64,000 bases of DNA from an uncultured Candidatus Melainabacteria bacterium. Lineage in GTDB: Bacteria > Cyanobacteriota > Vampirovibrionia > Gastranaerophilales > Gastranaerophilaceae. Shown piece after piece: positions 26,526 to 36,372 of this stretch. The stretch spans positions 1 through 64,000 of the forward strand of contig CATKZI010000003.1 of assembly GCA_949841365.1 (NCBI GenBank). Reading direction: 5' to 3'. Made by a program: the position numbers and the translations under genes. Position 1 is the stretch's first letter, and each line of letters begins with the position of its first letter. The notes below the pieces were generated by a model that saw only the letters and a list, made by a program, of their open reading frames with translations, made no database searches and was not told the DNA's origin.

Positions 26526-29486
26526 TTAAGCTGTAAGCGTAAAGATTTGGTAAATTTCTTCGTCCGAAAGTTCTGTAATAATCTTTTCGCCTTCGTAAAC
26601 CGCAAGGTCTGCAAGTTCCTTTTTAGCTTTAAGCATTTCGTCGATTTTTTCTTCAAATGTTCCGAGCGTAATCATTCTGTGAACCATTACATTCTTATCC
26701 TGACCTATACGATAAGTTCTGTCGGTTGCCTGATCTTCAACAGCAGGATTCCACCAGAGGTCGTAATGGATTACGTTTGTTGCGCTCGTAAGGTTCAAAC
26801 CTGTTCCGCCTGCTTTTAATGAAAGTATCATAACCTTTGCATCAGCTTCGTTTTGGAATTTATTAATCAATTCTTCACGCTGTGGAACTGTTAATGAACC
26901 ATGGAAGAATAACGGTTCTGTATTGCATTCGTTCTCAATAACTTTGCATAAAATATCACCCATTTCTTTATATTGAGTAAAGATAAGCGTTTTTTCGTTA
27001 TTTTCCAGAATACTTTCAACAGTTGAAATACATTTATCAAGCTTTCCTGACATTTCTCTTGTCATTTCACCGCCCTTCAAGAACTGGTAAGGGTGGTTAC
27101 AAATCTGTTTCAATGCAGTAATAAGTTTGAAAATATTACCGCGTCTGTTAATACCCGTAAAGCCTGAAATTTTATCCATCATTTCATTAAGAGTTTTTTC
27201 ATACAGTACAGCCTGAGGTTTAGCCAGGTAGCAGTAATCGTTGATAACCATTTTTTCGGGAAGGTCTGTAATAACGTGTTTATCTGTTTTCAAACGTCTT
27301 AATACGAACGGAGATACAGACATTTTTAATTTAGCTGCACGAGAATTTTCCTTAAACCTTTCAATCGGAATAGCATAACTTTTTTGGAACTCTCTCAAGC
27401 TTCCCAAATATCCGTGGTTAATAAAGTCAAATATTGACCACAACTCTGTCAATCTGTTTTCAACAGGTGTACCTGTCATTGCAATTTTGACATCTGATTT
27501 TAACATTTTAACAGCAAGTGTCTGTGCTGTATCAGGGTTTTTGATATTTTGAGCTTCATCAACAATAATCATTCCCCATTGATTTTTCTTTAATTCCTCA
27601 ATATCTATACGCATAATCGCATAAGTTGTAAGAATTACATCATGCTTCAAATCAAGCTGACGTTCTGCACCATGGTAAATTACAGCATCCAAATCAGGCG
27701 CAAACATTTGAAGTTCCTTCATCCAGTTGCCCATCAAGGTTGTCGGACAGATTACAAGAACCGGCTTATCGAGTTTGCCTTCCTCTTTCATCTTTAATAT
27801 TAAGCTTATGACCTGAATTGTTTTACCAAGCCCCATATCATCAGCCATACAAGCGCCAAAGCCTTTTGTAATATTAGTCCAAAGCCATTTCAAACCTGTC
27901 ATCTGGTAAGGTCTTAATTCACCATGCAAACCTTCAGGCGGTGTAACCTCAACAGGTTTGTTAAAATCTTGAATAACTCTTGCAAATGCACCGTCATAAT
28001 CAAAATCATACTGATCAATTTGACCCGACATTGCAGCATGGATAAGTTCCATTCTTGACATTGACTTAAAGTTTGCATTAGCCAATTGTTCAAAAATCTT
28101 TTTGGTATCCTCTTTATCAACAAGAACGTATTTATTTTTGTATTTGATTAAGCCGTTTTGTCCTTCAATCAATTTATTGAATTCTTCAATAGAAAGTTTT
28201 TCATTTCCAATAGCAACCTCGTAAGAAAAATCCAAAATGTCATCAAGTGAAATTTTAGAAGATGAATTGTTGTTAAATATATCTGCAAGTTCACCTGAAC
28301 GTGATGTTTTAACCTTTGCATTAATAGATGCACGCGGGACAACAATATTTGTTAATTCTTTAGGCAGAATAACTTCAATATGCGCTTTTTGCAGGTAATA
28401 TGCAGTTTGCGTAATAATTTTATAAACCTGATTTAAGTCCAAATCAAGTGCAAGTTTTTCCTCATCTTCAAACAGTTCCTCAAGCTCGGGCATATATCTG
28501 ATTGCATAATTAAGCTGTTTTTCAACAATCCTTGCAATATCTGATGAATTAGCACCAAAAACTTCCTCATCAGTATAAAGTCTGTCAATTAAAACATCCT
28601 CATCAGTTTTGCGGTTTTTGATATGAACCTTAAGTCTGAATATTTCTTCGTTTTCAAGTTTTGTAATTTTAAAGAACGGAATAACATCATATTTGCCCAA
28701 GTATAGTTCATCAAACCATTGTGCGAGATTTTCGGCAACGTCGTTACTTTTCATAACAGCACGCTGTTCCAAATCTTTAATCATATATGTGCCTGATTTG
28801 ACGTCTTTGAACTTATATGCCTTAATTCCCAAAAACTTATAAATAACATAATTCAAATAGTTATAAATAAAATCATTTACGAAATTTTTAGGTTTTTCGC
28901 CTTTAATAAAAAGATTTTCTGGAATATTTTCCTCGAAAGTATTGATAATTCTTGCAAGCTGATTTGAATTAATAATCGGTTCATAAACAATTCTGAACAT
29001 TGATCCGTGTTTTTTGACCGTAGGTATGAAATAAAGTTTTTCGATTAACTTCATCACAAAATAAGTCAATTTGTTCAGATAAACAAAAGTCGGTGTCATA
29101 GCTTCCAAATCGACAATATTTCCAAATCCGCCAAAATAATCCATTACCAGATCAAGGCTCATTGCATAACCGACTTCATCACCCATAACTTCTGATTTGA
29201 AGCGGAATAATGAGCCTTTTGATTTCAGGTAATATTGGAAATTATTTGTCGGAGTGACAAAAAATGAAAGTTTCTCATTATTATTAACAAGATAAAAATT
29301 AGTATTTCTCGCAGGCGGATTGGGACTTAAAAATACACCCTCAAACTCATCTTCAACAGTTTGGTAAATCAAACTTAAAGTATAGCGAAAATCTTTGTTC
29401 TTAAAGCCCTCGGGATTTTCAGAAAGGTTAAAGAACAGTTCATCTACATTATTTTTTTTAAACGAGAAATCAATATCTAAATTCAT
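26526..29486 (-). CDS. SNF2-family DNA helicase/translocase
   Basis: The 986 residues comprise a roughly 520-residue N-terminal region of unknown fold (no SWIM zinc finger seen) and a complete SNF2 motor. The motor shows DDMGLGKTIQVISL (Walker A), IIVDEAQNIKN (DEAQ box), MTGTPVENRL, and the helicase C motifs LKAGGTGLNLT and DQATDRTYRIGQ. It would remodel DNA-protein complexes, for example in transcription or repair. It lies four bases downstream of gpmI and probably shares its transcript. Confidence 0.93.
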   Translation of the reverse strand: MNLDIDFSFKKNNVDELFFNLSENPEGFKNKDFRYTLSLIYQTVEDEFEGVFLSPNPPARNTNFYLVNNNEKLSFFVTPTNNFQYYLKSKGSLFRFKSEVMGDEVGYAMSLDLVMDYFGGFGNIVDLEAMTPTFVYLNKLTYFVMKLIEKLYFIPTVKKHGSMFRIVYEPIINSNQLARIINTFEENIPENLFIKGEKPKNFVNDFIYNYLNYVIYKFLGIKAYKFKDVKSGTYMIKDLEQRAVMKSNDVAENLAQWFDELYLGKYDVIPFFKITKLENEEIFRLKVHIKNRKTDEDVLIDRLYTDEEVFGANSSDIARIVEKQLNYAIRYMPELEELFEDEEKLALDLDLNQVYKIITQTAYYLQKAHIEVILPKELTNIVVPRASINAKVKTSRSGELADIFNNNSSSKISLDDILDFSYEVAIGNEKLSIEEFNKLIEGQNGLIKYKNKYVLVDKEDTKKIFEQLANANFKSMSRMELIHAAMSGQIDQYDFDYDGAFARVIQDFNKPVEVTPPEGLHGELRPYQMTGLKWLWTNITKGFGACMADDMGLGKTIQVISLILKMKEEGKLDKPVLVICPTTLMGNWMKELQMFAPDLDAVIYHGAERQLDLKHDVILTTYAIMRIDIEELKKNQWGMIIVDEAQNIKNPDTAQTLAVKMLKSDVKIAMTGTPVENRLTELWSIFDFINHGYLGSLREFQKSYAIPIERFKENSRAAKLKMSVSPFVLRRLKTDKHVITDLPEKMVINDYCYLAKPQAVLYEKTLNEMMDKISGFTGINRRGNIFKLITALKQICNHPYQFLKGGEMTREMSGKLDKCISTVESILENNEKTLIFTQYKEMGDILCKVIENECNTEPLFFHGSLTVPQREELINKFQNEADAKVMILSLKAGGTGLNLTSATNVIHYDLWWNPAVEDQATDRTYRIGQDKNVMVHRMITLGTFEEKIDEMLKAKKELADLAVYEGEKIITELSDEEIYQIFTLTA

Positions 29487-29489
29487 ATC

Positions 29490-31019
29490 CTACTTTCTTA
29501 TCAATGACCCGCAGCTCATTTCTTCGGGTAATTCTATATTCATCAAATCAAGTACTGTCGGAGCAACATTACACAAAGCTCCTTCCGATTTTAATTCAAC
29601 ACCTTGCGGTGCATTAATCATTACAAACGGAACTTCATTTGTAGTATGTGCCGTTTGCGGTTTTCCGGTTTCGGCATTAACCATAACCTCTGAGTTACCG
29701 TGGTCTGCTGTCAAAAGCATTACTATATCATGTTTTTTACATGCATCAGCAATTTTACCGACACATTCATCAACTACATGACAAGCTTTTGTTGCTGCTT
29801 CAACAACACCTGTATGTCCTACCATATCAGGGTTTGCAAAGTTAACCAAAATAAATCCGTATTCGGAATTATCAATAGCTTTTAATACATTATCACAAAC
29901 TTCATAAGCACTCATTTCAGGCTGCATGTCATAAGTTGCAACCTTTGGAGATGCAACAAGAACTCTTGTTTCATCTGCCTGAGGTTCTTCAACACCGCCG
30001 TTAAAGAAAAATGTAACGTGCGCATATTTTTCGGTTTCCGCAGTTCTGAACTGTTTAACACCATGTGCCTGTAAAACATCACCTAAAATGTTAACCATTT
30101 TTTCTTTTCCGTAAGCTACAGGGAAATCAAAAGTTTCATCATAAGGTGTCATACAAACGTAATAAACATTTTTCAAAACTTTTTTACGTTCAAAACCGTC
30201 AAAATCTGCGAAATTAATTGCTCTTGTAATTTCTCTGGCTCTGTCAGGTCTGTAGTTAAAGAAAATTACCGCATCATTATCATGAATTCTTGATTCTTCA
30301 CCGCCGATAACAGTAGGCAGAACGAATTCATCATTATCACCGCGTTCGTAAGATGCTTTAACACCTTCACAAGCTGATGATGCTTTTTCACCTTCACCAA
30401 ATAAAAGTGCGTTGTAACCTTTTTCAACACGTTCCCAACGGTTATCTCTGTCCATAATATAATATCTGCCGATAACTGTTGCTACTGGCGGAAGGTTGTA
30501 TTTTTTCAATTCTGCTTCAACTTGTTCCAAGAATGTGCAAGCTGATTGAGGCGGAGTATCTCTGCCATCTAAAAATGCGTGTACGTAGAAGTTTTTAACA
30601 CCCTGCTCACCTGCAAGTTTAATTAAAGCAAGAACATGGTCTAAAGATGAATGCACACCGCCTGTTGACACAAGTCCGTAAATATGTAGTGCCGAATTAT
30701 TCTTTTTAACATGCTCAATTGCATTCAAGAATTTTTCGTTTTTAAAGAAAGATCCGTCTTTAATAGCATTGTTAATTCTTGATAAATCCTGATAAACAAT
30801 ACGTCCTGCGCCGAGGTTTAAGTGCCCTACTTCACTGTTGCCCATTTGACCTGCCGGAAGTCCTACATATTCACCGTCAGCGTGTAATTTTATAAATTTT
30901 TCTTCTTTTTCAAGTTTGTCGACATGAACGGGTTTAGCAAGTTTAGTAGCGTCATTTTCGGGGTGACTTGTACTTATCCCCCAACCATCCATAATACATA
31001 ATAATACTCTCTGTCTCAT
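29490..31019 (-). CDS. gpmI: 2,3-bisphosphoglycerate-independent phosphoglycerate mutase
   Basis: Interconverts 3- and 2-phosphoglycerate in glycolysis. The 509-residue length is typical. The metal and serine nucleophile region is GQMGNSEVGHLNLGAGR (about 57-73). FLDGRDTPP and LLTADHGNSEVM carry further ligands. AAAGGG precedes the ATG. With pyk in the same window it forms the lower glycolytic set. Confidence 0.97.
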   Translation of the reverse strand: MRQRVLLCIMDGWGISTSHPENDATKLAKPVHVDKLEKEEKFIKLHADGEYVGLPAGQMGNSEVGHLNLGAGRIVYQDLSRINNAIKDGSFFKNEKFLNAIEHVKKNNSALHIYGLVSTGGVHSSLDHVLALIKLAGEQGVKNFYVHAFLDGRDTPPQSACTFLEQVEAELKKYNLPPVATVIGRYYIMDRDNRWERVEKGYNALLFGEGEKASSACEGVKASYERGDNDEFVLPTVIGGEESRIHDNDAVIFFNYRPDRAREITRAINFADFDGFERKKVLKNVYYVCMTPYDETFDFPVAYGKEKMVNILGDVLQAHGVKQFRTAETEKYAHVTFFFNGGVEEPQADETRVLVASPKVATYDMQPEMSAYEVCDNVLKAIDNSEYGFILVNFANPDMVGHTGVVEAATKACHVVDECVGKIADACKKHDIVMLLTADHGNSEVMVNAETGKPQTAHTTNEVPFVMINAPQGVELKSEGALCNVAPTVLDLMNIELPEEMSCGSLIRK

Positions 31020-31079
31020 ATTATATCCCTTTCTGCAATTAAGGCAATTTTAACAGGAACATAATTGAAATTCAAGAGC

Positions 31080-31496
31080 TTAAAAAACTATCTGAACATA
31101 AACGGTTCTGGTTCTTGCTTTGTTATCAAAATCGATTAAAACAATTTGCTGCCACTGTCCCAATTGAAGTGCTCCGTCTATTAACGGCACTGTTGTATTA
31201 TTACCGATGATGGAAGCTCTGACATGTGAATATCCGTTCCCGTCATGCCATGTAGCATCGTGATGATAATCCCCATTGACAGGTGCGAATTTCTCCAACG
31301 CTTCCGGCAAATCAACCAATAACCCAGGTTCAAATTCAATATTTGTAACAGATACAGTACTTCCCGCAACATACACATGCACAACAGCATTTTGCAGAGA
31401 GTGAGAATACACAGCATGCTTAACTTTTTGCGTAATATCTATAATATCCGTAAACCCGTGCGTATTTACATTGAATTTTTCATTAATCACTGTCAT
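31080..31496 (-). CDS. yjbQ: YjbQ/UPF0047 family protein
   Basis: A 138-residue member of the YjbQ family, some of which have weak thiamine-phosphate synthase activity. Conserved polar residues are visible in GDYHHDATWHDGNGYSHVRA and LQLGQWQQIVLIDFD. Its ATG overlaps the TGA of the upstream amidohydrolase-like gene (ATGA), so they are co-translated. True cellular role unresolved for the family. Confidence 0.9.
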   Translation of the reverse strand: MTVINEKFNVNTHGFTDIIDITQKVKHAVYSHSLQNAVVHVYVAGSTVSVTNIEFEPGLLVDLPEALEKFAPVNGDYHHDATWHDGNGYSHVRASIIGNNTTVPLIDGALQLGQWQQIVLIDFDNKARTRTVYVQIVF

Positions 31497-32797
31497 AAAC
31501 TGAACCTTACTTCACCGCGTTTTACAAGTTTTCTGCCCTTTGAATAAGTTGAATACGGGAATTCCATATTGACAAGCGCTCTGTAATCCTCGCCGTCATT
31601 AAGTTTAAATACGTTAAAATCTGCATCCTTACCGACTTCAATCGAGCCTATAGAATTGTCCAAACGTAAAATCTTAGCAGGATACAAAGTTAAATATTTA
31701 ATCAACTCAACAATATCAAGCAACCCGTCTTTGTTTAAATCATTAGCAAGTTTTAAAAGACTAAAATGTCTGTCAGTTGAAAAGCTTTGTGTAGATAAAC
31801 CAAAATTACCTGCAAAATTTTCCAATACAGTTTTAAAATCAATTACGGAATTACAAATTTCTTCACTATATAATGGCTGATAAATATATTTTGCACCTGT
31901 TTCGGCAAGTCTGCCAAGTTCAGAAACATCATAATTTGCATTTGCCACAAGAACTTTTTTGGTAAGAACTTTTAAATTATCAAGATAATCAACAGGTGTA
32001 ATATCAGTTTGGTAAGGAGTAATCTTGCGCATACCCATAAATTTATGCAGCAAATCTATGTCTGAAAATCCATGTTCAAGCCATTCCATTTCATCCTGTG
32101 ATTCAGCAAAACGAGTCATCATAATCATATTATGCTTACGGCAGTATTTTGAAAATAATTCCCAAAGTTTTTTGTGAACACCTGAAATTGAATTAAGCAT
32201 AATACCTATATGAGTATTTTCACCTTTATGTAAAACAAAGTCCTCAACTTTATTTCTTAAACCCTTAAAGGTCTTTTTACTACTGTCTTTACTATCTGCA
32301 AAAACTTCAAAGAATAAATAATTTTTAATAGGAAGCTTATTTATAATATCAAAGTATTTAAACTCTTTTGACACCTGAGCAATACAAGTTGTTCCCGCCT
32401 TAATAGATTCGGTCACGCCATGTTTGAAAGAGTTTATTTTATGCGTTCTGTCCAGAGTAAAATAATTTGTTAAAATTCCTGCCCATTTTCGTGAATAATT
32501 ATCCTGCGCAACACCTGCAAAGGTATATTTAAGGCTGAACATTTTAAAGAAACGTTTTAATTTAGATTTAAAATCCTGGGGTTTTGCATCCAAAATATCT
32601 GTATACTGATACTGCGTCAGCAAATCAATAAACCCCGGAGTAATAACTGCATTACCCAATTCTTTAACATATTTTTCTTCAAAATTAACCTGAGAATTAG
32701 GAATTATGTCGATGATTTTACCCTCATCAACAACGATTGCCATATCCTCTAACACTTCATGAGAAGTTAATATCCATTTCGCCTTATAACATTTCAT
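31493..32797 (-). CDS. Amidohydrolase-like protein lacking metal-binding residues
   Basis: The 434 residues follow the amidohydrolase architecture: an N-terminal beta part (DEGKIIDIIPN), AVITPGFIDLLTQYQYTDI, a TIM-barrel, and C-terminal GSIEVGKDADFNVFKL. In active deaminases PGFID is followed by HxH; here it is LLTQYQY. The usual HxAExxxE region reads TRFAESQDEMEW without its His. It therefore looks like a pseudoenzyme or a metal-independent derivative. A TATAAT box seven bases upstream of the ATG and no ribosome-binding site suggest near-leaderless transcription. Confidence 0.85.
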   Translation of the reverse strand: MKCYKAKWILTSHEVLEDMAIVVDEGKIIDIIPNSQVNFEEKYVKELGNAVITPGFIDLLTQYQYTDILDAKPQDFKSKLKRFFKMFSLKYTFAGVAQDNYSRKWAGILTNYFTLDRTHKINSFKHGVTESIKAGTTCIAQVSKEFKYFDIINKLPIKNYLFFEVFADSKDSSKKTFKGLRNKVEDFVLHKGENTHIGIMLNSISGVHKKLWELFSKYCRKHNMIMMTRFAESQDEMEWLEHGFSDIDLLHKFMGMRKITPYQTDITPVDYLDNLKVLTKKVLVANANYDVSELGRLAETGAKYIYQPLYSEEICNSVIDFKTVLENFAGNFGLSTQSFSTDRHFSLLKLANDLNKDGLLDIVELIKYLTLYPAKILRLDNSIGSIEVGKDADFNVFKLNDGEDYRALVNMEFPYSTYSKGRKLVKRGEVRFSL

Positions 32798-32804
32798 AGG
32801 ATTT

Positions 32805-32810
32805 ATTATA
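32805..32810 (-). promoter_or_regulatory. -10 box with leaderless spacing, amidohydrolase-like gene
   Basis: Minus-strand TATAAT, seven-base spacer to ATG 32797; predicted transcript starts one base before the ATG. A second TATAAT lies just upstream. Confidence 0.45.
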
Positions 32811-32837
32811 TATTATAAGATTTGAAAAGTCAAAAAT

Positions 32838-34121
32838 CTAACCGAACATCTCATCTCTGTAATATGCAAATTCAAGATGTCCGATTATGATTGTATCACC
32901 GTCTTTGATACCCATTTTAGAAAGTTCATCAAAAACACCCATACCTTTCATAATATTTTGGAAACGAATTACCTGCTCTGAGTTGCGTTCATCAGTTACA
33001 CCCGCGATACGTTCAACTTTTCCGCCTTGAATTATATAAACATCTTTTGCGGCTTTGTAAATCTCAAAGTTGCTGTCGTCATTATTATAAGCACCCAAAT
33101 CTTCTTCAACAACGATTTCTGTTTCGGGTTTCGGGATTTCATCCACCTTTTTGCCCATAAAATCAAGAAGTTTATCAAGATTTTCACCTGTTACTGCAGA
33201 AATTTCAAATACATCATCAGAAACTTCTTTAAACTGTTTAAGAAGTTCTGCTTTTCGTTCTTCATCAATTGAATCAATTTTGTTCAAAGCAATAATTTGA
33301 TACAAACCTGCCAATTGCTCAGAATGTTTTTCCAATTCAAGATTAATTTTTTTATAGTTTTCAAACGGATTTTCTTCAGTTGAATCAATCAGATGCACAA
33401 GAAAACGGCATCTTTCAACGTGACGTAAAAAGTCGTGACCAAGTCCGACACCTTCCGATGCGCCCTCAATTAACCCCGGAATATCAGCAACAACATAACC
33501 GTCACCCGAGCGTTTTTTGACAACACCGAGATTAGGAATTAATGTTGTAAACGGGTAATCTGCAATTTTTGGTTTTGCAGAACTTATACGACTGATAAGT
33601 GTTGATTTTCCTGCATTTGGCATACCTAAAAGCCCGACATCTGCGATAAGTTTCAATTCCAAAAAGAGTTCGCGCTCAATCGGCGGTTCACCGGGTTCAC
33701 AAAACTGCGGGGCACGTTTTTGAGCGGTAGCAAATCTTGCATTACCGCGTCCGCCTCGTCCGCCTTTGGCAACCATTACTGTCTGTCCATCCGTGGTTAA
33801 ATCCGCAATAATGTTGCCTGTTTTAATATCTTTTACAACAGTACCGACAGGAACTTTTATATATAAATCTTTTGCACATCGACCGTGCATATTTTTAATA
33901 CCGCCGTTTTCGCCGCCTTCTGCTTTGAATACGGATTTGTGCTTAAAGTCCATAAGAGTTGACATATTTTCATCAGCAACTAAGTATACGTCACCTCCGC
34001 GTCCGCCGTCACCGCCTGCAGGTCCGCCTTTGTCAACATATTTTTCTCTGCGCCACGCAACCATTCCGTTTCCGCCGCGCCCTGATACTACTCTTATTTT
34101 ACTTTTATCAATGAACTTCAT
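32838..34121 (-). CDS. obgE: GTPase ObgE/CgtA
   Basis: This is the ribosome-associated GTPase of 427 residues. The N-terminal glycine-rich Obg fold is at 1-158 (SGRGGNGMVAWRREKYVDKG). The G domain has GMPNAGKSTLI (P-loop, about 166), DIPGLIEGASEGVGLG (G3) and NKID (G4). The C-terminal OCT domain ends VIIGHLEFAYYRDE. AAAGGA precedes the ATG. Promoter shared with divergent tsaD. Confidence 0.97.
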   Translation of the reverse strand: MKFIDKSKIRVVSGRGGNGMVAWRREKYVDKGGPAGGDGGRGGDVYLVADENMSTLMDFKHKSVFKAEGGENGGIKNMHGRCAKDLYIKVPVGTVVKDIKTGNIIADLTTDGQTVMVAKGGRGGRGNARFATAQKRAPQFCEPGEPPIERELFLELKLIADVGLLGMPNAGKSTLISRISSAKPKIADYPFTTLIPNLGVVKKRSGDGYVVADIPGLIEGASEGVGLGHDFLRHVERCRFLVHLIDSTEENPFENYKKINLELEKHSEQLAGLYQIIALNKIDSIDEERKAELLKQFKEVSDDVFEISAVTGENLDKLLDFMGKKVDEIPKPETEIVVEEDLGAYNNDDSNFEIYKAAKDVYIIQGGKVERIAGVTDERNSEQVIRFQNIMKGMGVFDELSKMGIKDGDTIIIGHLEFAYYRDEMFG

Positions 34122-34138
34122 TTTTAATTCCTTTGTTG

Positions 34139-34148
34139 TATAATTATA
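34139..34148. promoter_or_regulatory. Palindromic -10 box shared by obgE and tsaD
   Basis: TATAATTATA reads the same on both strands. Minus-strand use gives a 15-nt obgE leader containing AAAGGA. Plus-strand use starts about three bases before ATG 34154 of tsaD. The two genes are only 32 bases apart. Confidence 0.55.
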
Positions 34149-34153
34149 TTACT

Positions 34154-35218
34154 ATGAAAAATATTAAAAACAAATTATTCTCTAAAGAGCCTGTTGAAAT
34201 CGGACAGATGAGCGGTTACGACAATTATATAATGGCAATTGAATCAAGTTGCGACGAAACAGCCTGTGCAATTGTAAAAAACGGACGCGAAGTTGTTGCA
34301 AATGTTGTTGCATCACAAATTAAAACTCACGCGCAATTCGGCGGAGTAATCCCCGAAATTGCCGCACGCGAACATCTTGATTCCATAAATATTGTTATAG
34401 ATGAAGCTTTTAAACAAGCCGGCGATTTAAAACCTCAAGATATAACTGCATTTGCGGGAACTGTCGGTCCCGGTTTGGTAGGCTGTCTTTTGGTCGGTTT
34501 AAATGCCGCTAAAACTCTTGCTTTAACTTATGACAAACCTTTTATAGGAGTTAACCATTTGAACGCACACCTTTGCGGAAACTATATTGATACGGATTTA
34601 AAACCGCCTTATATGGCACTATTGGTGAGCGGAGGTCATACCCAGATTATTGATGTTAAATCATACTCTGAACAGGAAATTCTCGGCGAAACAATCGATG
34701 ATGCCGTAGGTGAAGCTTATGACAAAGTTGCAAGGCTTATCGGGCTTCCATATCCCGGTGGTCCGAGATTGGACAAATTAGCTCAAGAAGGTAATCCGAA
34801 AGCATTTAAACTTCCCGAAGGCAAAGTAGACGGATATAATTTCAGCTTCAGCGGTCTAAAAACTGCCGTTTTACGTCTTGTCAAATCTTTTGATGAAGTT
34901 CCTGTTAATGATGTTTGCGCAAGTTTTCAGGAAACAGTTTCCTCAACTTTACTGAAAAAACTAAAAAAAGCTCTGGAAGAAAAAGGTTACAAACAAGTTG
35001 TAATTGCAGGCGGAGTTGCAGCAAATTCAGAAATTCGCAAAAAAATCTTTGCCCTTGAAAACGAAGGTTACAAAGTCTTTGCACCGCCAATGAAATACTG
35101 TACAGACAATGCCGCAATGGTTGCATCTTGTGCATATTTCAACACAAATACCTTTGATGATGTGAATACAGAAGTATTTTCAAGAGTCAAATTTAATTAT
35201 TGTAAAATTAACACTTAA
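34154..35218 (+). CDS. tsaD: tRNA threonylcarbamoyladenosine synthase, TsaD subunit
   Basis: TsaD transfers the threonylcarbamoyl group to A37 of ANN-decoding tRNAs. Motifs include MAIESSCDETACAIV, GVIPEIAAREHLD, NHLNAHLCG (metal-binding His pair), LLVSGGHTQI and FSFSGLKTAV. ATG 34154 gives 354 residues with a 20-residue extension before the canonical start. ATG 34208 (MSGYDNYIMAIESS) is the alternative if the leader is translated differently. No clear ribosome-binding site at either. Confidence 0.95.
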   Translation: MKNIKNKLFSKEPVEIGQMSGYDNYIMAIESSCDETACAIVKNGREVVANVVASQIKTHAQFGGVIPEIAAREHLDSINIVIDEAFKQAGDLKPQDITAFAGTVGPGLVGCLLVGLNAAKTLALTYDKPFIGVNHLNAHLCGNYIDTDLKPPYMALLVSGGHTQIIDVKSYSEQEILGETIDDAVGEAYDKVARLIGLPYPGGPRLDKLAQEGNPKAFKLPEGKVDGYNFSFSGLKTAVLRLVKSFDEVPVNDVCASFQETVSSTLLKKLKKALEEKGYKQVVIAGGVAANSEIRKKIFALENEGYKVFAPPMKYCTDNAAMVASCAYFNTNTFDDVNTEVFSRVKFNYCKINT

Positions 35219-35376
35219 AATTGGCAAAAATCATTTTCCGCGATTTTTCATAAATATATAAAAATCTTGGGAAATATACTATGAAACCTTTATGCGGGAC
35301 TATATGTTCCGCATTATTATTGTAACAAAATTTTAATATACAGGCAATAATTTCTTTGTTTACACTTAATACTACT

Positions 35377-36372
35377 ATGTTAGTAAATTTTAACTCATTT
35401 ACACCCCCAATAAACAGTTCAAGCCGCTGCGAAAGAAAATATCCGAATCTTGCTCCGCTTCATCAAGATACGGTAAGTTTCAGCGGAAGAATTCCTAAAG
35501 ATTTAATGTCTTTATCTCCCCGCAGAATACTTATGGAATGCAGAAAAGCATTAAAAGACGGTATTAAAATAGGAGAAGGTCAGGAAGCTATTGCTTATAA
35601 AATGGAAGATTATCCTCAATACTGTATCAGACGAGAAAAAAGAACAGCGGGCAAACCTTCTGAATTCAGACTTAACACGAAATTAAATAAATATGATAAA
35701 GTAAATCACGTTGTTGCAAGATTAGATGACGGAACACAATTAATGAAATTTATTCCGGGAATTCCGCTAAAAATCACATACCGTGATACAGTGGACGGGA
35801 AAAAAGTTAAAGAAACTGTAAAAGGTCTTGTTGCAAATAATTTTCCTGAAATTTCATTTAAAAAAGTTATTACTCAAATTGAAGAAGCTAAATTAAAAGG
35901 CATTGATTTTGACAGAAAAGGCGAAAACTTACACGTAGAACCATTGAGTCAAGAAATGACCTGTATTGATTTTAGTCCTAATTTCCATGATATTGAATAT
36001 AACCCCATTTCATATATATACTCTGCACTTGATGTAGATGGCACAGAACACGCTCCGAAAATTTTCGGAAAACTTTGTAAAGCCTACGCTCAAAGATTAT
36101 TTGAAGTTCCAACAAGCCGATTAAACTTCGAAGCACTTGATACAAACTTCTATCACAGAGGCTTTATGGATGATGCTTTTAATCTTTATCCCGACAGAGC
36201 CGGACTTGAAGAAACTCAAAAACGTCTGGAAAAATTAATTGAAGCCAAAAAAGATTCTTCAAATCCGAAAGAATATATTAAATACCTTGTTGAAGAATTT
36301 AAAGAATTTATAGATGAAAGAATTATACCCGCAAAGAAGAAATCTTTCTTTGATGGCATTGAACTTGATTAA
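35377..36372 (+). CDS. Kinase-like protein with N-terminal SFSG motif
   Basis: This protein of about 331 residues is of unknown function. The N-terminal tail ends in DTVSFSGR (F35, G37). The centre resembles a divergent protein-kinase fold: IGEGQEAIAY (about 65-74) as a glycine loop, YCIRREK as the ATP-lysine strand, MKFIPGIPL as hinge, GIDFDRKGENL (about 176-185) as catalytic loop with Asp and Asn, and CIDFSPN (about 198-203) in place of DFG. I infer kinase or pseudokinase. ATG 35377 has no Shine-Dalgarno; a TTG at 35356 is in frame. Tail overlaps gshB by 50 bases. Confidence 0.65.
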   Translation: MLVNFNSFTPPINSSSRCERKYPNLAPLHQDTVSFSGRIPKDLMSLSPRRILMECRKALKDGIKIGEGQEAIAYKMEDYPQYCIRREKRTAGKPSEFRLNTKLNKYDKVNHVVARLDDGTQLMKFIPGIPLKITYRDTVDGKKVKETVKGLVANNFPEISFKKVITQIEEAKLKGIDFDRKGENLHVEPLSQEMTCIDFSPNFHDIEYNPISYIYSALDVDGTEHAPKIFGKLCKAYAQRLFEVPTSRLNFEALDTNFYHRGFMDDAFNLYPDRAGLEETQKRLEKLIEAKKDSSNPKEYIKYLVEEFKEFIDERIIPAKKKSFFDGIELD

